Source: Salinicola halimionae (GTDB lineage Bacteria > Pseudomonadota > Gammaproteobacteria > Pseudomonadales > Halomonadaceae). From it: a stretch of 64,000 bases of DNA. Below are positions 9,917 to 18,664 of this stretch, piece by piece (position 1 is the first letter of the stretch; each line of letters begins with the position of its first letter). Under the pieces are notes generated by a model. The model was not told where the DNA came from. It searched no databases and was given only the letters and a program-made list of their open reading frames with translations. The DNA lies in NCBI RefSeq assembly GCF_003206065.1, contig NZ_PZJQ01000005.1, positions 393,265-457,264 of the forward strand, given 5' to 3'. Both the position numbers and the translations under genes were made by a program.

Positions 9917-10119
9917 TTGGCCTCCATAAAGAGTTCTGCTAAAATACTCCGCCTTCCGACGTAGGGCGCGTCTTTTATCCGTGGTGTCATCCGCTTGGGT
10001 GCGGTGCACTTCGGGATTCCAGGCGTTCCGGTCGCGCGGGAGTGAACCGCGATTCCCTATCCGTGTACGGTGCCTGGCAACAGACCAGGTGGCGGTACAC
10101 CGCAAAGCGAGGCTTCACG

Positions 10120-10344
10120 ATGAAACAGTCTATTCATCCCGAATACAAGAAAGTCACTGCGACTTGTTCCTGTGGCGCGACCCACGCGATCGGCACGACA
10201 GCGAATGACGATTTTCACGTCGACGTTTGCTCTGAGTGCCACCCTTTCTACACCGGTAAGCAGAAGCAGGCGACGACCGGTGGTCGGGTCGAGCGTTTCA
10301 ACAAGCGTTTCGGTGCTGCCGTGCGACCCACCAAGAGCTCGTAG
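10120..10344 (+). CDS. rpmE: 50S ribosomal protein L31 (zinc-binding type)
   Basis: A 74-residue ribosomal protein of the large subunit, located at the subunit bridge. The zinc-ligand cysteines are present in CSCG and [13 protein letters not shown], so this is the Zn-containing C+ form. The start at 10120 ([12 protein letters not shown]) is the family start; the longer frame from 10042 is not supported. It is divergent from priA and is followed at once by a strong terminator, so it is monocistronic. Confidence 0.97.
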   Translation: MKQSIHPEYKKVTATCSCGATHAIGTTANDDFHVDVCSECHPFYTGKQKQATTGGRVERFNKRFGAAVRPTKSS

Positions 10345-10365
10345 TATCAGGCGCGATCGGTTGTC

Positions 10366-10396
10366 GAAAAAGCCCGCCTCGATGGCGGGCTTTTTT
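10366..10396 (+). terminator. Intrinsic terminator after rpmE
   Basis: A 7-bp GC stem (GCCCGCC with GGCGGGC) closes a five-base loop and is flanked by A5 on the left and T6 on the right. It lies about 25 bases after the rpmE stop. The following 268 bases up to maeB hold no gene I can support. Confidence 0.93.
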
Positions 10397-10664
10397 GTAC
10401 CTGCTCGGTGGCTTTTCAAGTTTAAAAAGGCATGGAGTATGACTTCGATCGCTGGAGTGGAAGGGAGGATAAGTAATGTTTTATGGCTGAGCGCTCAGGC
10501 ATAAGTGTTGCCAAATGCATCTAAGTGGTTCAAACAAGCGCTTAAAATTCATGAAAGAGAGAAAACGGGCGCAAGTTGTACGGTGGGTTGTTTTTCGATA
10601 ATCTGGCGCGACTTGTCGGCGAACGACGTCGAAAATATCCCCTTATTGTCTTTGGAAAACTTCC

Positions 10665-11936
10665 ATGAATGACGAGAAAAGACAGGCGGCGCTCGATTAT
10701 CATGCCAAACCCATTCCGGGAAAGTTATCGGTCGAGCTGACCAAGCCGACCGAGACCGCCAAACACTTGGCGCTGGCCTATAGTCCCGGCGTGGCGGAGC
10801 CGTGCCGGGAGATCGCGTTGGACCCCGAGAATGCCTATCTCTATACCGGAAAAGGCAATCTGGTCGCTGTAGTTTCCGACGGCAGTGCCATTCTGGGGCT
10901 GGGTAATCTGGGTCCATTGGCCAGTAAACCCGTCATGGAAGGCAAGGGCGTGCTATTCAAGCGTTTTGCCGGCATCAATTCCGTCGATATTGAAGTCGAA
11001 GTCGACTCTGCTCAGGCGTTCATCGATACCGTCGCTAACATCGCCAACACCTGGGGCGGTATCAACCTGGAAGATATCAAGGCGCCGGAGTGCTTCGAGA
11101 TCGAGGCGGAGCTCAAGAGGCGCTGCAATATTCCGGTGTTCCACGACGATCAGCACGGTACCGCGATCGTGACGACCGCCGGGTTGCTCAATGCACTCGA
11201 TATCGCCGGCAAGACGCTGGGCAATGCACGCATCGTCTGTCTCGGTGCCGGGTCTGCCGCGATCGCCTGCATGAAGCTGCTGATCGAGTGCGGCGCCAGA
11301 GCCGAAAACATCTTCATGCTGGATCGCAATGGCGTGATTCATAGCGGGCGCAGCGACCTCAACCAGTACAAGGCGCAGTTCGCGACGGAAACGCCCCTGC
11401 GTACCCTGGATGACGCGATCGAGGGCGCTGACGTTTTCGTGGGGCTGTCCGGGCCTAACCTGTTCACGCCCGAACAGCTCAAGAAGATGGCAGCCAATCC
11501 GGTGGTCTTCGCCTGCTCCAACCCGGACCCGGAGATTCACCCCGACGTGGCTCGAGCGACGCGCAGCGACGTGATCATGGGTACAGGGCGCTCCGACTAC
11601 CCCAATCAGGTCAACAACGTGCTCGGATTTCCGTTCATTTTCCGCGGCGCTCTGGATGTCCGGGCTACGGCGATCAACGAGCAGATGAAGATTGCCGCCG
11701 TTCACGCGTTGAAGGATCTGGCGCGCGAGCCGGTGACGAAAGAAGTGCTGGATGCCTACGAAATCGACTCACTGACGTTCGGCCGTGAATACATTCTCCC
11801 GACGCCGGTGGATTCCCGCCTGCTCGAGAAGATTCCGGCAGCGGTGGCGCAGGCAGCAGTGGAGTCCGGTGTAGCGGGCAAACCGTATCCGGCGCACTAT
11901 CCGCTGAAAAGCGTCAAGGAAATCTACGGGCAGTAA
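10665..11936 (+). CDS. Malic enzyme, short form (malate to pyruvate)
   Basis: A 423-residue NAD(P)-dependent oxidative decarboxylase that converts malate to pyruvate and CO2. Motifs include LAYSPGVAEPC and VVSDGSAILGLGNLGPLA (malate site), DDQHGTAIV (metal/substrate site), and LGAGSAAIACMKLL as the dinucleotide-binding Rossmann turn. It lacks the C-terminal phosphotransacetylase-like domain found in the roughly 750-residue MaeB proteins of E. coli. Cofactor preference cannot be read reliably from the sequence. It is flanked by terminators on both sides, so it is probably monocistronic. Confidence 0.93.
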   Translation: MNDEKRQAALDYHAKPIPGKLSVELTKPTETAKHLALAYSPGVAEPCREIALDPENAYLYTGKGNLVAVVSDGSAILGLGNLGPLASKPVMEGKGVLFKRFAGINSVDIEVEVDSAQAFIDTVANIANTWGGINLEDIKAPECFEIEAELKRRCNIPVFHDDQHGTAIVTTAGLLNALDIAGKTLGNARIVCLGAGSAAIACMKLLIECGARAENIFMLDRNGVIHSGRSDLNQYKAQFATETPLRTLDDAIEGADVFVGLSGPNLFTPEQLKKMAANPVVFACSNPDPEIHPDVARATRSDVIMGTGRSDYPNQVNNVLGFPFIFRGALDVRATAINEQMKIAAVHALKDLAREPVTKEVLDAYEIDSLTFGREYILPTPVDSRLLEKIPAAVAQAAVESGVAGKPYPAHYPLKSVKEIYGQ

Positions 11937-11965
11937 CTCACCGGTCGTGGAAACGATGAAGGATA

Positions 11966-12002
11966 CGAAGATGCCGCCCTCCGGGGCGGCATCTTCGTTT
12001 TC
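11966..12002 (+). terminator. Intrinsic terminator after the malic enzyme gene
   Basis: A perfect 13-bp stem, CGAAGATGCCGCC with its complement, around a six-base loop, followed by a short T run. It may also stop transcription from the convergent DUF481 gene. Confidence 0.9.
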
Positions 12003-12060
12003 GGTGTCCAGCATGTGTCTCTTGACGCTGTCTCGCCAGGGTCCTGTGGTTCGTCGCCCG

Positions 12061-12843
12061 TTACCAGCTATAGAGGAGCGATACCGAAGTCGTGGTATCG
12101 GTGCGTGCTTCTGCGCCCGGCGGCGGATGGGTGTTGCTCCTGGCGTCGTAGGAGACGCGCAGCGCAAGGTGCGAGTTCAATTGCGACGTGATCGACGAGA
12201 GTGAGCGGGTGGTGACGCTGATGTGCGTCGCTTCCGCCGACAGCTCCTGATCGAAGGAGATGTCGTCGCTGAAGTTGTAGGTGTAGTCCAGCGCCGCGTA
12301 GGCCAGCGCCAGATCGTCGCTGCTGCCGCCTTCATAAGCGTCGCCATCGTCATCGTCACTGTCGTCGGCATAGACGTCATGACGATAACCGGGGCCGGCT
12401 TCGGCCGAGAGCGTATGCGTCGGCCCGGTCAGAATTTGGCGGCCGTAACCCGCGATGGTGGTGAACTGCGAGTCATAGCCGCTGAAACGGTCGCGTTCCC
12501 AGCGCGCGAAGCCGAATAGATAATTGTTGTCCGCGAGCTCATAACGTTCGCGAGCGCCGATCAGGTAGCGTTCCGAGGTGGTATTGTCATTGTCTTGGAC
12601 ACTGCGGGTCTCGGCCCGAAACGTATGCGTATTGCGTCCGGTCAGCCAGGTCAACCTGCCCTTGGCAAGCAGGGTCTGGGTATTGGTGTTGCCAGTCAGC
12701 TTGGTATAGCCCAGCTCGGCGCTACCGCTGAAATTGGGCGCGTTTTCATCCGGCGCAGGGGGCGCGTAGAAAAGCTCCGCGTAGGACGGTGTAGCTATCA
12801 GGCAGGCGGTCAGCAGCCACCATCGGCAACTGGGCAGGGGCAT
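12061..12843 (-). CDS. DUF481 outer-membrane beta-barrel protein, YdiY-like
   Basis: A 260-residue exported protein. The start at 12843 gives a clean signal peptide (MPLPSCRWWLLTACLIATPSYA, cleaved before ELFY). The mature part has the alternating aromatic/polar strands of DUF481 barrels, beginning GSAELGYTKLTGNTNTQTL and ending with aromatic Trp after SVSLLYS. One loop is strikingly acidic (DDSDDDDGDAYEGGSSDD), which would suit calcium binding or a halophilic surface. Function is unknown; YdiY of E. coli is acid-inducible. It is convergent with the malic enzyme gene. Confidence 0.85.
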   Translation of the reverse strand: MPLPSCRWWLLTACLIATPSYAELFYAPPAPDENAPNFSGSAELGYTKLTGNTNTQTLLAKGRLTWLTGRNTHTFRAETRSVQDNDNTTSERYLIGARERYELADNNYLFGFARWERDRFSGYDSQFTTIAGYGRQILTGPTHTLSAEAGPGYRHDVYADDSDDDDGDAYEGGSSDDLALAYAALDYTYNFSDDISFDQELSAEATHISVTTRSLSSITSQLNSHLALRVSYDARSNTHPPPGAEARTDTTTSVSLLYSW

Positions 12844-12923
12844 GACATTTCTCTCAGCGTCGCTGCGACGTCCTGTTGCGGTGAAGAGCGGGTGTGGAGC
12901 CCAAAAAGACATGGGACGAAACC

Positions 12924-12943
12924 GTCGGGGCTTCAGCCCCGAC
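12924..12943. repeat. REP-like GC hairpin downstream of ponA
   Basis: An 8-bp perfect stem, GTCGGGGC with GCCCCGAC, around the loop TTCA. It lies between the DUF481 start and the ponA stop and has no clear T run. It may terminate ponA or be one copy of a dispersed intergenic repeat. Confidence 0.6.
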
Positions 12944-12949
12944 CAGTTA

Positions 12950-13009
12950 GGTTTCGATCAACCAGGCCTCGATCAATTAAGCCTCGATCAACCAGACCTC
13001 GACCAATGT
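12950..13009. repeat. Four tandem 15-bp repeats
   Basis: Four consecutive 15-base units share the core TCGATCAA (the last has TCGACCAA): 12950-12964, 12965-12979, 12980-12994 and 12995-13009. They fill the space between the REP-like hairpin and the ponA stop codon. Confidence 0.8.
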
Positions 13010-13010
13010 A

Positions 13011-15533
13011 TCAGAAGATGGCTTCGTAGGTACCGGTGCCCTGCGAGCCACTCTCGTCTTCGAGTTCCGGACGTACGCCCCGCGGCTGGTATTCGGGCAG
13101 ATGGTCCTTGCGGAAGATCTCGCTGATGCCGCCCGACTGGTCATCGTGCAGACGTTTGCCCGTATCCGGATCGATGCGCACGGTCACGATGTCATCCGGT
13201 GCTTTCGGAATCACTTCCGGCGTCCCTTCCAGGGCCGGACCCATGAACGCTTTCCAGATCGGCAGTGCCGCCTGGGCGCCATATTCCGCCGTGGTGGTGT
13301 TATCGTCCTTACCGACCCAGACGGTGGTCACGATCGAGTTGTTGAAGCCGGAGAACCAGGCATCGCGCTGATCGTTGGTGGTACCGGTCTTGCCGACGAT
13401 GTCGCCGCGATTGAGCGATAGCGCCCCGCGCCCGGTGCCATGCTCGATGACATCGCGCAGGATGCTGCGCAGGATGTACAGCGCATCCGGGTCCACCACA
13501 CGAGGTGCGATGCGGCGGGGTTCGCCATCGACTTCTGTCTGCGTGGCACCGGGTGCGCAGTCACGGCAGGCCACCAACGGGTTGGCCTCCTCGACGACGG
13601 TATCGTGGCTACCCTGAGTGACCTTCTCGATATACCAGGGCGAGACCTGGAAACCGCCGTTCGCCAGCACTGCATAGGCATTGGCGATCTCCAGCGGTGT
13701 CAGCGAAGCGCTACCCAGAGCCAGAGAGAGGCCGTGCGGCAGACGATCCCGCGAGAAACCGAAGCGCTCGAGGAAGTTAAGGGCGTTGTCGAGCCCAAGC
13801 GACTGCAGTACGCGGATGGTGACCAGGTTGCGCGAGGTATAAAGCCCGACGCGCAGACGAGTCGGCCCCTGGAACTGACGTTCGGCATTCTCCGGGCGCC
13901 AGTCGTCACCGCTGAACTGCGACATCACCACCGGCGCATCGTTGATGATGGTCGCTGCCGTCATCCCGCCTTCCTGTAGTGCTGCCAGATAGACGAAAGG
14001 CTTGAAGTTGGAACCGACCTGACGCTGGGCCTGGATCGCACGGTTGAACTTGCTGGCGGCGAAGCTGAAGCCGCCTTGCAGTGCGTCGATCGCGCCGGTC
14101 TGCGGGTCGAGCACGACGATCGCGGCTTCCGCGCCGGGGCGCTGCGACAGGCGCCAGTGGTCATCTTCCTTCAGGATTCGAACTAGATCGCCGCGCTGAG
14201 CGATCGCCCCGGCATTGGCCGGCACGTCGCCACGCCACTTGGCGCTGTGATAGGTGCGGGCCCACTTGAGACCGTCCCAGTCCAGGCTAATGACCTTGCC
14301 ATCGGCGTCGAGCACGCGCATCTGTTTGCCATCAGTGGCCGTGACGATGGCGGGTTGAAGCGGACCATATGACGGCGTTCGTTCGAGAACCTTGAGCCAG
14401 TTGCTGACATCGCCGTCGACGCCCTCGATCTTGGCCTCGCTACTCTGGGCCGCCTGGCGAGCGGTCTCGATGACTTCGGGAGACTCGGATAGCTCCTCTT
14501 CCAGGCCTTGGCGTTCGGTTCGATCCTGCGCTTCGACGAGGCTCGGAGGGACGTCTTTTTCTTCCGCCCCGCGCCAGCCATGGCGCGTGTCGTAGTCGAT
14601 CAGGCCCTGCACCAAAGCGTCGCGCGCCTCGGCCTGAAGTCGGCTGTCGAGCGACGTGGTGATGCGGATGTTGTCGGTATAGGCCTTGTCGCCGAAGCGC
14701 TCGACCGCGTAGGCGCGTGCCATCTCCGCCACGTAGGGTGCATCGACTTCCGCCCGCGCGACATGCCGGCTGGCGGTGATTGGCGCCTTGACGGCTTCGT
14801 CGTAGGCTGCCTGATCGATCGAGCCGAGCTGGCGCATGCGGTAGAGAATCCAGTTGCGGCGGATCAGGGCGCGCTCCGGATTGGCCAGCGGATTGAAGCT
14901 GGAAGGCGCCTTGGGCAGCCCGGCGATCATCGCGTATTGCGGCAGGGTCAGGTCGGCCAGCGGCTTACCATAGTAGGTATTGGCGGCGGCGGCGATGCCG
15001 TACGAGCGGTGCCCCAGGTAGATCTTGTTGACGTAGAGCTCGAGAATTTCCGGCTTGCTCAGGATCTGCTCCATCTGCAGCGCGAGCAGGATTTCACGGA
15101 TCTTGCGGGTGAATGTCTGATCCAGCGTCAGCAGATAGTTACGGGCGACCTGCATGGTAATCGTACTGCCGCCGGACTGGATGCCGCCCGACGTGGCCAG
15201 CTCGACAGCGGCGCGCAGAAGGCCTTTGGGATCGACGCCGGGGTGGTTGTAGAAGTTGGCATCTTCGGCGGCCAGCAGCGCGTCGATCAGAGGCTGGGGG
15301 ATTTCGTCGTAGCTGATCGGCATGCGGCGTTCTTCGCCGTATTCGCCAATCAACTTGTCGTCTTGGGTATAGATGCGCAGCGGTGTCTGAAGCTCGTAGT
15401 TCTGCAGTTGACGAACGTCCGGCAGGCCGGGGGCAAAGTAGAGCCCCGCGCCGACGACTGCCAGTACCACGCCAGCGCAGAGCGCTAGCAGTAGCCAGAA
15501 AGCGGACGTCATTAGGCGAGTAAAAAGCTTCAT
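13011..15533 (-). CDS. mrcA: Penicillin-binding protein 1A (bifunctional)
   Basis: An 840-residue class A penicillin-binding protein that polymerises and cross-links peptidoglycan at the inner membrane. A short cytoplasmic tail and one membrane helix (about residues 8-33) precede a GT51 transglycosylase domain with the catalytic glutamate at about 90 (AAEDANFYNHPG). The transpeptidase has Ser508-x-x-Lys511 (GSNFKP), SRN at about 567 and KTG at about 715 (GKTGTTNDQRDAWF). An OB-like insertion lies between the two domains, as in PBP1A. The start at 15533 fits the family better than the upstream frame. It is divergent from the pilM operon, the usual ponA-pilM arrangement. Confidence 0.96.
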   Translation of the reverse strand: MKLFTRLMTSAFWLLLALCAGVVLAVVGAGLYFAPGLPDVRQLQNYELQTPLRIYTQDDKLIGEYGEERRMPISYDEIPQPLIDALLAAEDANFYNHPGVDPKGLLRAAVELATSGGIQSGGSTITMQVARNYLLTLDQTFTRKIREILLALQMEQILSKPEILELYVNKIYLGHRSYGIAAAANTYYGKPLADLTLPQYAMIAGLPKAPSSFNPLANPERALIRRNWILYRMRQLGSIDQAAYDEAVKAPITASRHVARAEVDAPYVAEMARAYAVERFGDKAYTDNIRITTSLDSRLQAEARDALVQGLIDYDTRHGWRGAEEKDVPPSLVEAQDRTERQGLEEELSESPEVIETARQAAQSSEAKIEGVDGDVSNWLKVLERTPSYGPLQPAIVTATDGKQMRVLDADGKVISLDWDGLKWARTYHSAKWRGDVPANAGAIAQRGDLVRILKEDDHWRLSQRPGAEAAIVVLDPQTGAIDALQGGFSFAASKFNRAIQAQRQVGSNFKPFVYLAALQEGGMTAATIINDAPVVMSQFSGDDWRPENAERQFQGPTRLRVGLYTSRNLVTIRVLQSLGLDNALNFLERFGFSRDRLPHGLSLALGSASLTPLEIANAYAVLANGGFQVSPWYIEKVTQGSHDTVVEEANPLVACRDCAPGATQTEVDGEPRRIAPRVVDPDALYILRSILRDVIEHGTGRGALSLNRGDIVGKTGTTNDQRDAWFSGFNNSIVTTVWVGKDDNTTTAEYGAQAALPIWKAFMGPALEGTPEVIPKAPDDIVTVRIDPDTGKRLHDDQSGGISEIFRKDHLPEYQPRGVRPELEDESGSQGTGTYEAIF

Positions 15534-15766
15534 ATGAAACGGAGATCCTTGACTGGTGGCGGTCCGGCCGCGTGCGTGCTCGCTATCCTCAGCTTCGGGC
15601 ATGACTCAGCATCGGGGCATTATATGGATGCGGCAGAGCCGGGGCCAGTTTCGTCCTCGTCACTTCCTGCAAGCAAGAAGAATTAAGTGTAACAAAATGT
15701 CTCAAGTTGGCCGTGTCGCCGCCGTTAACTTCAGTTAGGATTTTCGGGTTCCGGCGAGGTGAGACA

Positions 15767-16834
15767 GTGTTGCGCTTGAAAAGATCCTCTCAAGGATTGG
15801 TGGGAGTGGACATTACGTCCGCCACCGTCAAGCTGCTGGAGTTGGGACGTCACGCCGGCGGCTTGAGAATCGACAGCTACGCGGTGCGGCCGCTACGCGA
15901 AGGCGCCGTCGTCGAACGGCGGATTCGCGACAAGAGTGAAATCGTCGATGCGTTGCAACGGGCGGTGGAGCACGCGCAGCTGCGCTCTCGGCGTGCGGTG
16001 GTGGCGTTGCCCAATTCGGCGGCCATCACCCGGGTCTTATCGTTTCCGGCATCGCTCAGTGACGATGATATCGAAGCGCGGATTCAGATGGAGTCCGACA
16101 AGCATATTCCGTTTCCGCTCAATGAAGTCGCTTTCGACTTCCAGCGTCTGGGACGTCACCCCCGTTACGACGATCAACAGGAGGTCATGCTGGTCGCCTG
16201 CCGTCTGCAGGATATCGATACGCTGACCTCGACGCTGGATGCCGTGGGCCTCGAAGTGGTCGCCGTGGACGTCGAGGGCTTTGCGCTGGAGCGGGTCTGT
16301 CGGGCGTTGCAGGCCCCTCAGGACGAGGAAGAAGAGGGGGAGGAGAGCAGTACGGCACTGATCGATATTGGTGCCAATTTGTGCGCATTCCACATGCTCA
16401 AGGGTGGGCGGATCGTCTACAGCCGCGACACGCTGTGTGGTGGGCGACAGCTTACCGATGCCATCAGCCGACACTACGGCATGAGTTTCGACGAAGCCGG
16501 GCGAGCCAAGCGGCGCGGCGGGTTGCCCGACGACTATCGTCAGGCGGTGCTGTTGCCGTTCATCGATACCCTGATTCAGCATATCGGGCGCTCGCTGCAG
16601 CTCTACTACACCTCGGCGGGGCAGCAGCAGGTTCGGCGGCTGATCCTGGCCGGTGGATCGAGCGCATTGCCGGGTTTTGCCGAGCGGCTGCGTGCCCAGA
16701 GTGGCCTGGAAGCCACGCTGGCCAATCCTTTTACCTACATGCGTATCGATCCTCGGCTGGACGTTGGCGCTCTGGCCGCGGACGCGCCGGCGATGCTGAC
16801 GGCCTGTGGGCTTGCCATGCGGGCGCTGCCATGA
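15767..16834 (+). CDS. pilM: Type IV pilus assembly protein PilM
   Basis: A 355-residue actin-like cytoplasmic ATPase that forms the inner-membrane alignment complex with PilN, PilO and PilP. The N-terminus GLVGVDITSATVKLLEL is the phosphate-1 loop, and LIDIGANLCAFHMLKGG and LAGGSSALPGF are the later actin-fold loops. I choose the GTG at 15767 because GAGGTGA lies just upstream; the in-frame ATG at 15707 would add 20 unlikely residues. The stop overlaps pilN by four bases. Confidence 0.95.
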   Translation: MLRLKRSSQGLVGVDITSATVKLLELGRHAGGLRIDSYAVRPLREGAVVERRIRDKSEIVDALQRAVEHAQLRSRRAVVALPNSAAITRVLSFPASLSDDDIEARIQMESDKHIPFPLNEVAFDFQRLGRHPRYDDQQEVMLVACRLQDIDTLTSTLDAVGLEVVAVDVEGFALERVCRALQAPQDEEEEGEESSTALIDIGANLCAFHMLKGGRIVYSRDTLCGGRQLTDAISRHYGMSFDEAGRAKRRGGLPDDYRQAVLLPFIDTLIQHIGRSLQLYYTSAGQQQVRRLILAGGSSALPGFAERLRAQSGLEATLANPFTYMRIDPRLDVGALAADAPAMLTACGLAMRALP

Positions 16835-17400
16835 CGATCGAGATCAATCTTCTGCCCTGGCGAGAGCAGCGGCGTTTTCGCTGTACCCGGCGATTCAAGC
16901 AGGGCCTGCTGGTGACGCTGCTGGTCGGGTTGCTGGTTGGATGGGGCATCGCCGAGTACGAGAAGTCTCAGGTGCGGGCTGGGCAGGCGCGCTTGGCAAT
17001 GATCCAGCGCGACACCGAGTCGCTCACCCGCGATATCCAGGCGATGCGGAATTATCGCGAGCTACGGGAGCGAATGTTGAAGCAGATCGACGTGATCGGC
17101 GAGTTGCAGTCGAGCCGCCCATTGACCATCCGCGTTCTCGACCAGCTTACGGCCACGCTGGTCGATGGCATTCACTACACCGAGCTGGATCGCAAGGGTA
17201 ACCGGCTAGAGCTGAGTGGCGTCGCGGCCTCGAATCGCCAGGTTTCCGATCAGATGCGAGCGCTGGACAACAGTGCCTCGTTCGATGTCCCGCTGCTCTC
17301 CGACGTGCAGTCCGCCGAAGGGCGCATGGCCGCCAAGCGATTCCACATGAGTGTCGACGAACATCCGCTCGAGCCTGCGAAGCCGGAGGTCGGTTCATGA
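16831..17400 (+). CDS. pilN: Type IV pilus assembly protein PilN
   Basis: A 189-residue bitopic inner-membrane protein. The N-terminal INLLPWRE peptide binds the PilM groove. One membrane helix follows (about residues 26-42, LLVTLLVGLLVGWGIAEY), then a coiled-coil and ferredoxin-like periplasmic domain that dimerises with PilO. The gene overlaps pilM and pilO by four bases at each end. Confidence 0.95.
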   Translation: MTIEINLLPWREQRRFRCTRRFKQGLLVTLLVGLLVGWGIAEYEKSQVRAGQARLAMIQRDTESLTRDIQAMRNYRELRERMLKQIDVIGELQSSRPLTIRVLDQLTATLVDGIHYTELDRKGNRLELSGVAASNRQVSDQMRALDNSASFDVPLLSDVQSAEGRMAAKRFHMSVDEHPLEPAKPEVGS

Positions 17401-18098
17401 CGCGCTTCACCCTTTCTCGCCCGGCCCTCAACCGGCTGAGCCTGACCAAGGTTCGCAGCGCTGCCAGGGAGCAGTGGCGCCAGCTGCGCGAACTGCAATG
17501 GCGTGAACTCGACGTCAAGGAAGCGGGTACCTGGCCGGTCAGTCTGCAGGCGTTGATTGCACTACTGCTGCTACTCGTATCGATCTGGGTAGCGCAATGG
17601 CTGCTGGCGTCCACGCCGCGTGAAACCCATCGGCGTCTCGCAGTAGAGGAGCAGCAAGCGTTGCAGCGTTACGAGACGCTCTCTTATCAGGCCGTCAACC
17701 TGCCAGCGATGAAGGCTCAGATGGGAGAGCTCCAGGCGCGTATGCAGAGCGCGCTCGAGATGCTGCCGAGCGACGCCGAAGTGCCGGCGCTGCTGGACGC
17801 CATCAGCGACGCCGCACGGGAGCAGCAGCTCGATATCGACAGCATCACGTTACGTCCGGCCGTGGAACAGGATTTCTACATCGAGCAGCCCTTCGATATC
17901 CAGGTGCGCGGTGATTTCCATCAGATCGCATCGTTTTTGGCGCGCGTTGCCGCGATGCCTCGCATCGTCACGCTTCACGACTTCACCTTGACGCCGGTGG
18001 ATGATCATCTGCGCCTGGCGATGCTGGCCAAGACCTATCGCTATCGAGAAGACACCGATTCGAATGTCGATCCCAAAAAGAGAGACGGAAAATCATGA
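17397..18098 (+). CDS. pilO: Type IV pilus assembly protein PilO
   Basis: A 233-residue inner-membrane partner of PilN. There is a single membrane helix at about residues 44-64 (LQALIALLLLLVSIWVAQWLL), a coiled-coil stretch rich in Gln/Glu, and a periplasmic ferredoxin-like domain with the family's QPFDIQVRGDFHQIASFLARVA segment. It overlaps pilN and pilP by four bases each. Confidence 0.95.
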   Translation: MTRFTLSRPALNRLSLTKVRSAAREQWRQLRELQWRELDVKEAGTWPVSLQALIALLLLLVSIWVAQWLLASTPRETHRRLAVEEQQALQRYETLSYQAVNLPAMKAQMGELQARMQSALEMLPSDAEVPALLDAISDAAREQQLDIDSITLRPAVEQDFYIEQPFDIQVRGDFHQIASFLARVAAMPRIVTLHDFTLTPVDDHLRLAMLAKTYRYREDTDSNVDPKKRDGKS

Positions 18099-18655
18099 GG
18101 TCGAATCGTAGGCATCTTGCCGGCCTGGTGGTCGGAGTGCTCATCTTGGGCGGCCTGGTCGGTTGCGAGGGGGCCGATTTGACGTCGCTGCAGGCCCATC
18201 TGGATACGCTGCGGCACAAGCCGCAAGGACAGATTGCCTCGCTGCCGGAAGTGCCTAGGTACCGCAGCGCGAGCTACGACCAGGCAAGTCGGCGGAGTCC
18301 ATTCGTCGCCGAGCATGCCGAAGAACCCAAGCTCGTGGAGACAGCACCGCTGCCGGATGCCGACCGCCCCCGCCAGCCGCTGGAGGCCTTCGAGCTCGAC
18401 AGCCTGAGCCTGGTCGGCACGCTTGCGGTAGGCAAGACCCTCTCGGGTCTGGTTGCCGCGCCGGATGGCCGGGTTCATCGGCTCTTCCAGGGAGATTATC
18501 TGGGACGCGATTATGGCCGGATCGTCAGCGTCGAGCCTCGGGGGCTGGCTCTGGTCGAGACTGTGCGCGATCCCGCGGGGGGGTGGACCGAACGTCGCCA
18601 GCACCTGGAAATGGCAAAACAAGAATCCGACGGTTCCAGCCGGCGGCAACAGTAG
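18095..18655 (+). CDS. pilP: Type IV pilus assembly lipoprotein PilP
   Basis: A 186-residue lipoprotein that links the PilMNO platform to the PilQ secretin. A lipoprotein signal ends GGLVGC, so Cys27 is the likely lipidated residue. The C-terminal beta domain contains the conserved FELDSLSLVGTLA segment and the GRVHRLFQGDYLGRDYGRI loop. It overlaps pilO by four bases and is nine bases from pilQ. Confidence 0.95.
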   Translation: MRSNRRHLAGLVVGVLILGGLVGCEGADLTSLQAHLDTLRHKPQGQIASLPEVPRYRSASYDQASRRSPFVAEHAEEPKLVETAPLPDADRPRQPLEAFELDSLSLVGTLAVGKTLSGLVAAPDGRVHRLFQGDYLGRDYGRIVSVEPRGLALVETVRDPAGGWTERRQHLEMAKQESDGSSRRQQ

Positions 18656-18664
18656 CAGGGGAAC

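Noticed and set aside
9917..10105. ATG start for priA at 10105
   Set aside because: It would add 63 Arg-rich residues unlike any PriA and overlap the rpmE control region.
12924..13009. Repeats near ponA as a CRISPR array
   Set aside because: The units are 15 bases, contiguous and without spacers, and no cas genes are present.
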